Source: an uncultured Ruminococcus sp. (lineage in GTDB: Bacteria; Bacillota; Clostridia; Oscillospirales; Ruminococcaceae). From it: 21,242 nt of DNA. Location of the stretch: the NCBI GenBank assembly GCA_910577575.1, contig CAJTOG010000033.1:1-21242 (forward strand), in the 5' to 3' direction. The notes under the pieces were generated by a model. The model was not told the origin of the DNA. It saw only the letters and a program-made list of their open reading frames with translations, and did no database searches. The translations under genes were made by a program, and so were the position numbers. Of the stretch, positions 21,104 to 21,242 are shown one piece after another. Position 1 is the stretch's first letter. Each line of letters begins with the position of its first letter.

Positions 21104-21242
21104 CTATAATTCAATCCGCAAACTTAAATACAAATTAGCAGCGTTTTCCTTTCCTAAAATTTCACTAACCTTTTTTCCTGCCTTAATCCTTTCTTTTGCT
21201 ACACCAACTAAAGACTTTTCCTCAAAATTAAAAGAATCACCA
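21104..21242 (-). CDS. C-terminal end of an upstream gene, possibly the ABC-3C middle component
   Basis: On the minus strand the frame is open from the right edge to TAG at 21104-21106, giving the last 45 residues (GDSFNFEEKSLVGVAKERIK ... AANLYLSLRIEL). It ends 2 bp before the ATPase start. In ABC-3C systems a small middle component usually precedes the DUF3732 gene, and position and length to the edge fit that; the fragment itself is too short for me to assign a family. Confidence 0.6.
   Translation of the reverse strand, partial: GDSFNFEEKSLVGVAKERIKAGKKVSEILGKENAANLYLSLRIEL

Larger units (their letters stand above)
12593..21242. mobile_element. Integrated genetic element in tRNA-Ala (right end not seen)
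   Basis: The left boundary is set by the tRNA break. The content is typical of small integrative elements or phage satellites: tyrosine integrase, XRE repressor with operators, DUF3987 helicase/primase-like protein, sigma-like regulator, small unknown genes and large repeats. No relaxase, conjugation, capsid or terminase gene is seen. The tRNA 3' half is not repeated after the integrase, so either the right end is beyond 21242 and the ABC-3C genes are cargo, or the right end was lost or rearranged near 18840-19217 and the ABC-3C genes belong to a neighbouring element. Confidence 0.6.

Overview
The window looks like the chromosome of a low-GC, anaerobic Gram-positive bacterium of the Clostridia, most likely a Ruminococcus-like member of the Oscillospiraceae. 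This rests on the clostridial-order rnfCDGEAB operon, AT-rich DNA, strong AGGAGG-type ribosome sites and SigA-type promoters, many with an extended -10. The taxonomy is inferred from remembered family resemblance, not from a search.

Positions 1-12555 are ordinary chromosome. In order they hold the 3' part of an FtsX-type ABC permease; a cell-wall amidase with an SH3 domain; a convergent D,D-carboxypeptidase homologue whose catalytic residues appear lost; the complete six-gene Rnf complex (ferredoxin:NAD+ oxidoreductase ion pump) between a clear promoter and a 21-bp-arm terminator; a tiny Cys-rich peptide gene with its own promoter; tspO; a metallophosphoesterase with altered metal ligands; a CPBP-family membrane protease; and a CNNM/CorC-type membrane protein.

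At 12559-12607 there is only the 3' half of a tRNA-Ala(GGC), broken at the anticodon stem. This is what a tyrosine integrase leaves at one end of an integrated element. To its right are typical accessory genes: a sigma-region-4/DUF1492-like regulator, an orphan HicB-like protein, an XRE repressor facing a small gene across a five-site operator array, a DUF3987 helicase/primase-like ATPase, and a tyrosine integrase with an XRE-type helix-turn-helix inserted in it. No second attachment site is visible, so the element may run past the right edge. The last part holds a DUF3732-type ATPase and the end of the gene before it, which fits the last two genes of an ABC-three-component (ABC-3C) conflict system.

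Two DNA-level signals are not explained by the genes. First, the octamer GGAGCAGG/CCTGCTCC occurs 15 times between 12743 and 18841, on both strands, in several reading frames and as inverted pairs forming two hairpins, against 2 exact copies in the preceding 12.6 kb. Second, a ~375-bp intergenic module is present twice (13704-14082 and 14315-14687); each copy has a terminator and a nested palindrome of about 206 bp built from TATCCC/GGGATA words. Together they suggest an undescribed replication, packaging, transfer or cassette-exchange system on this element.
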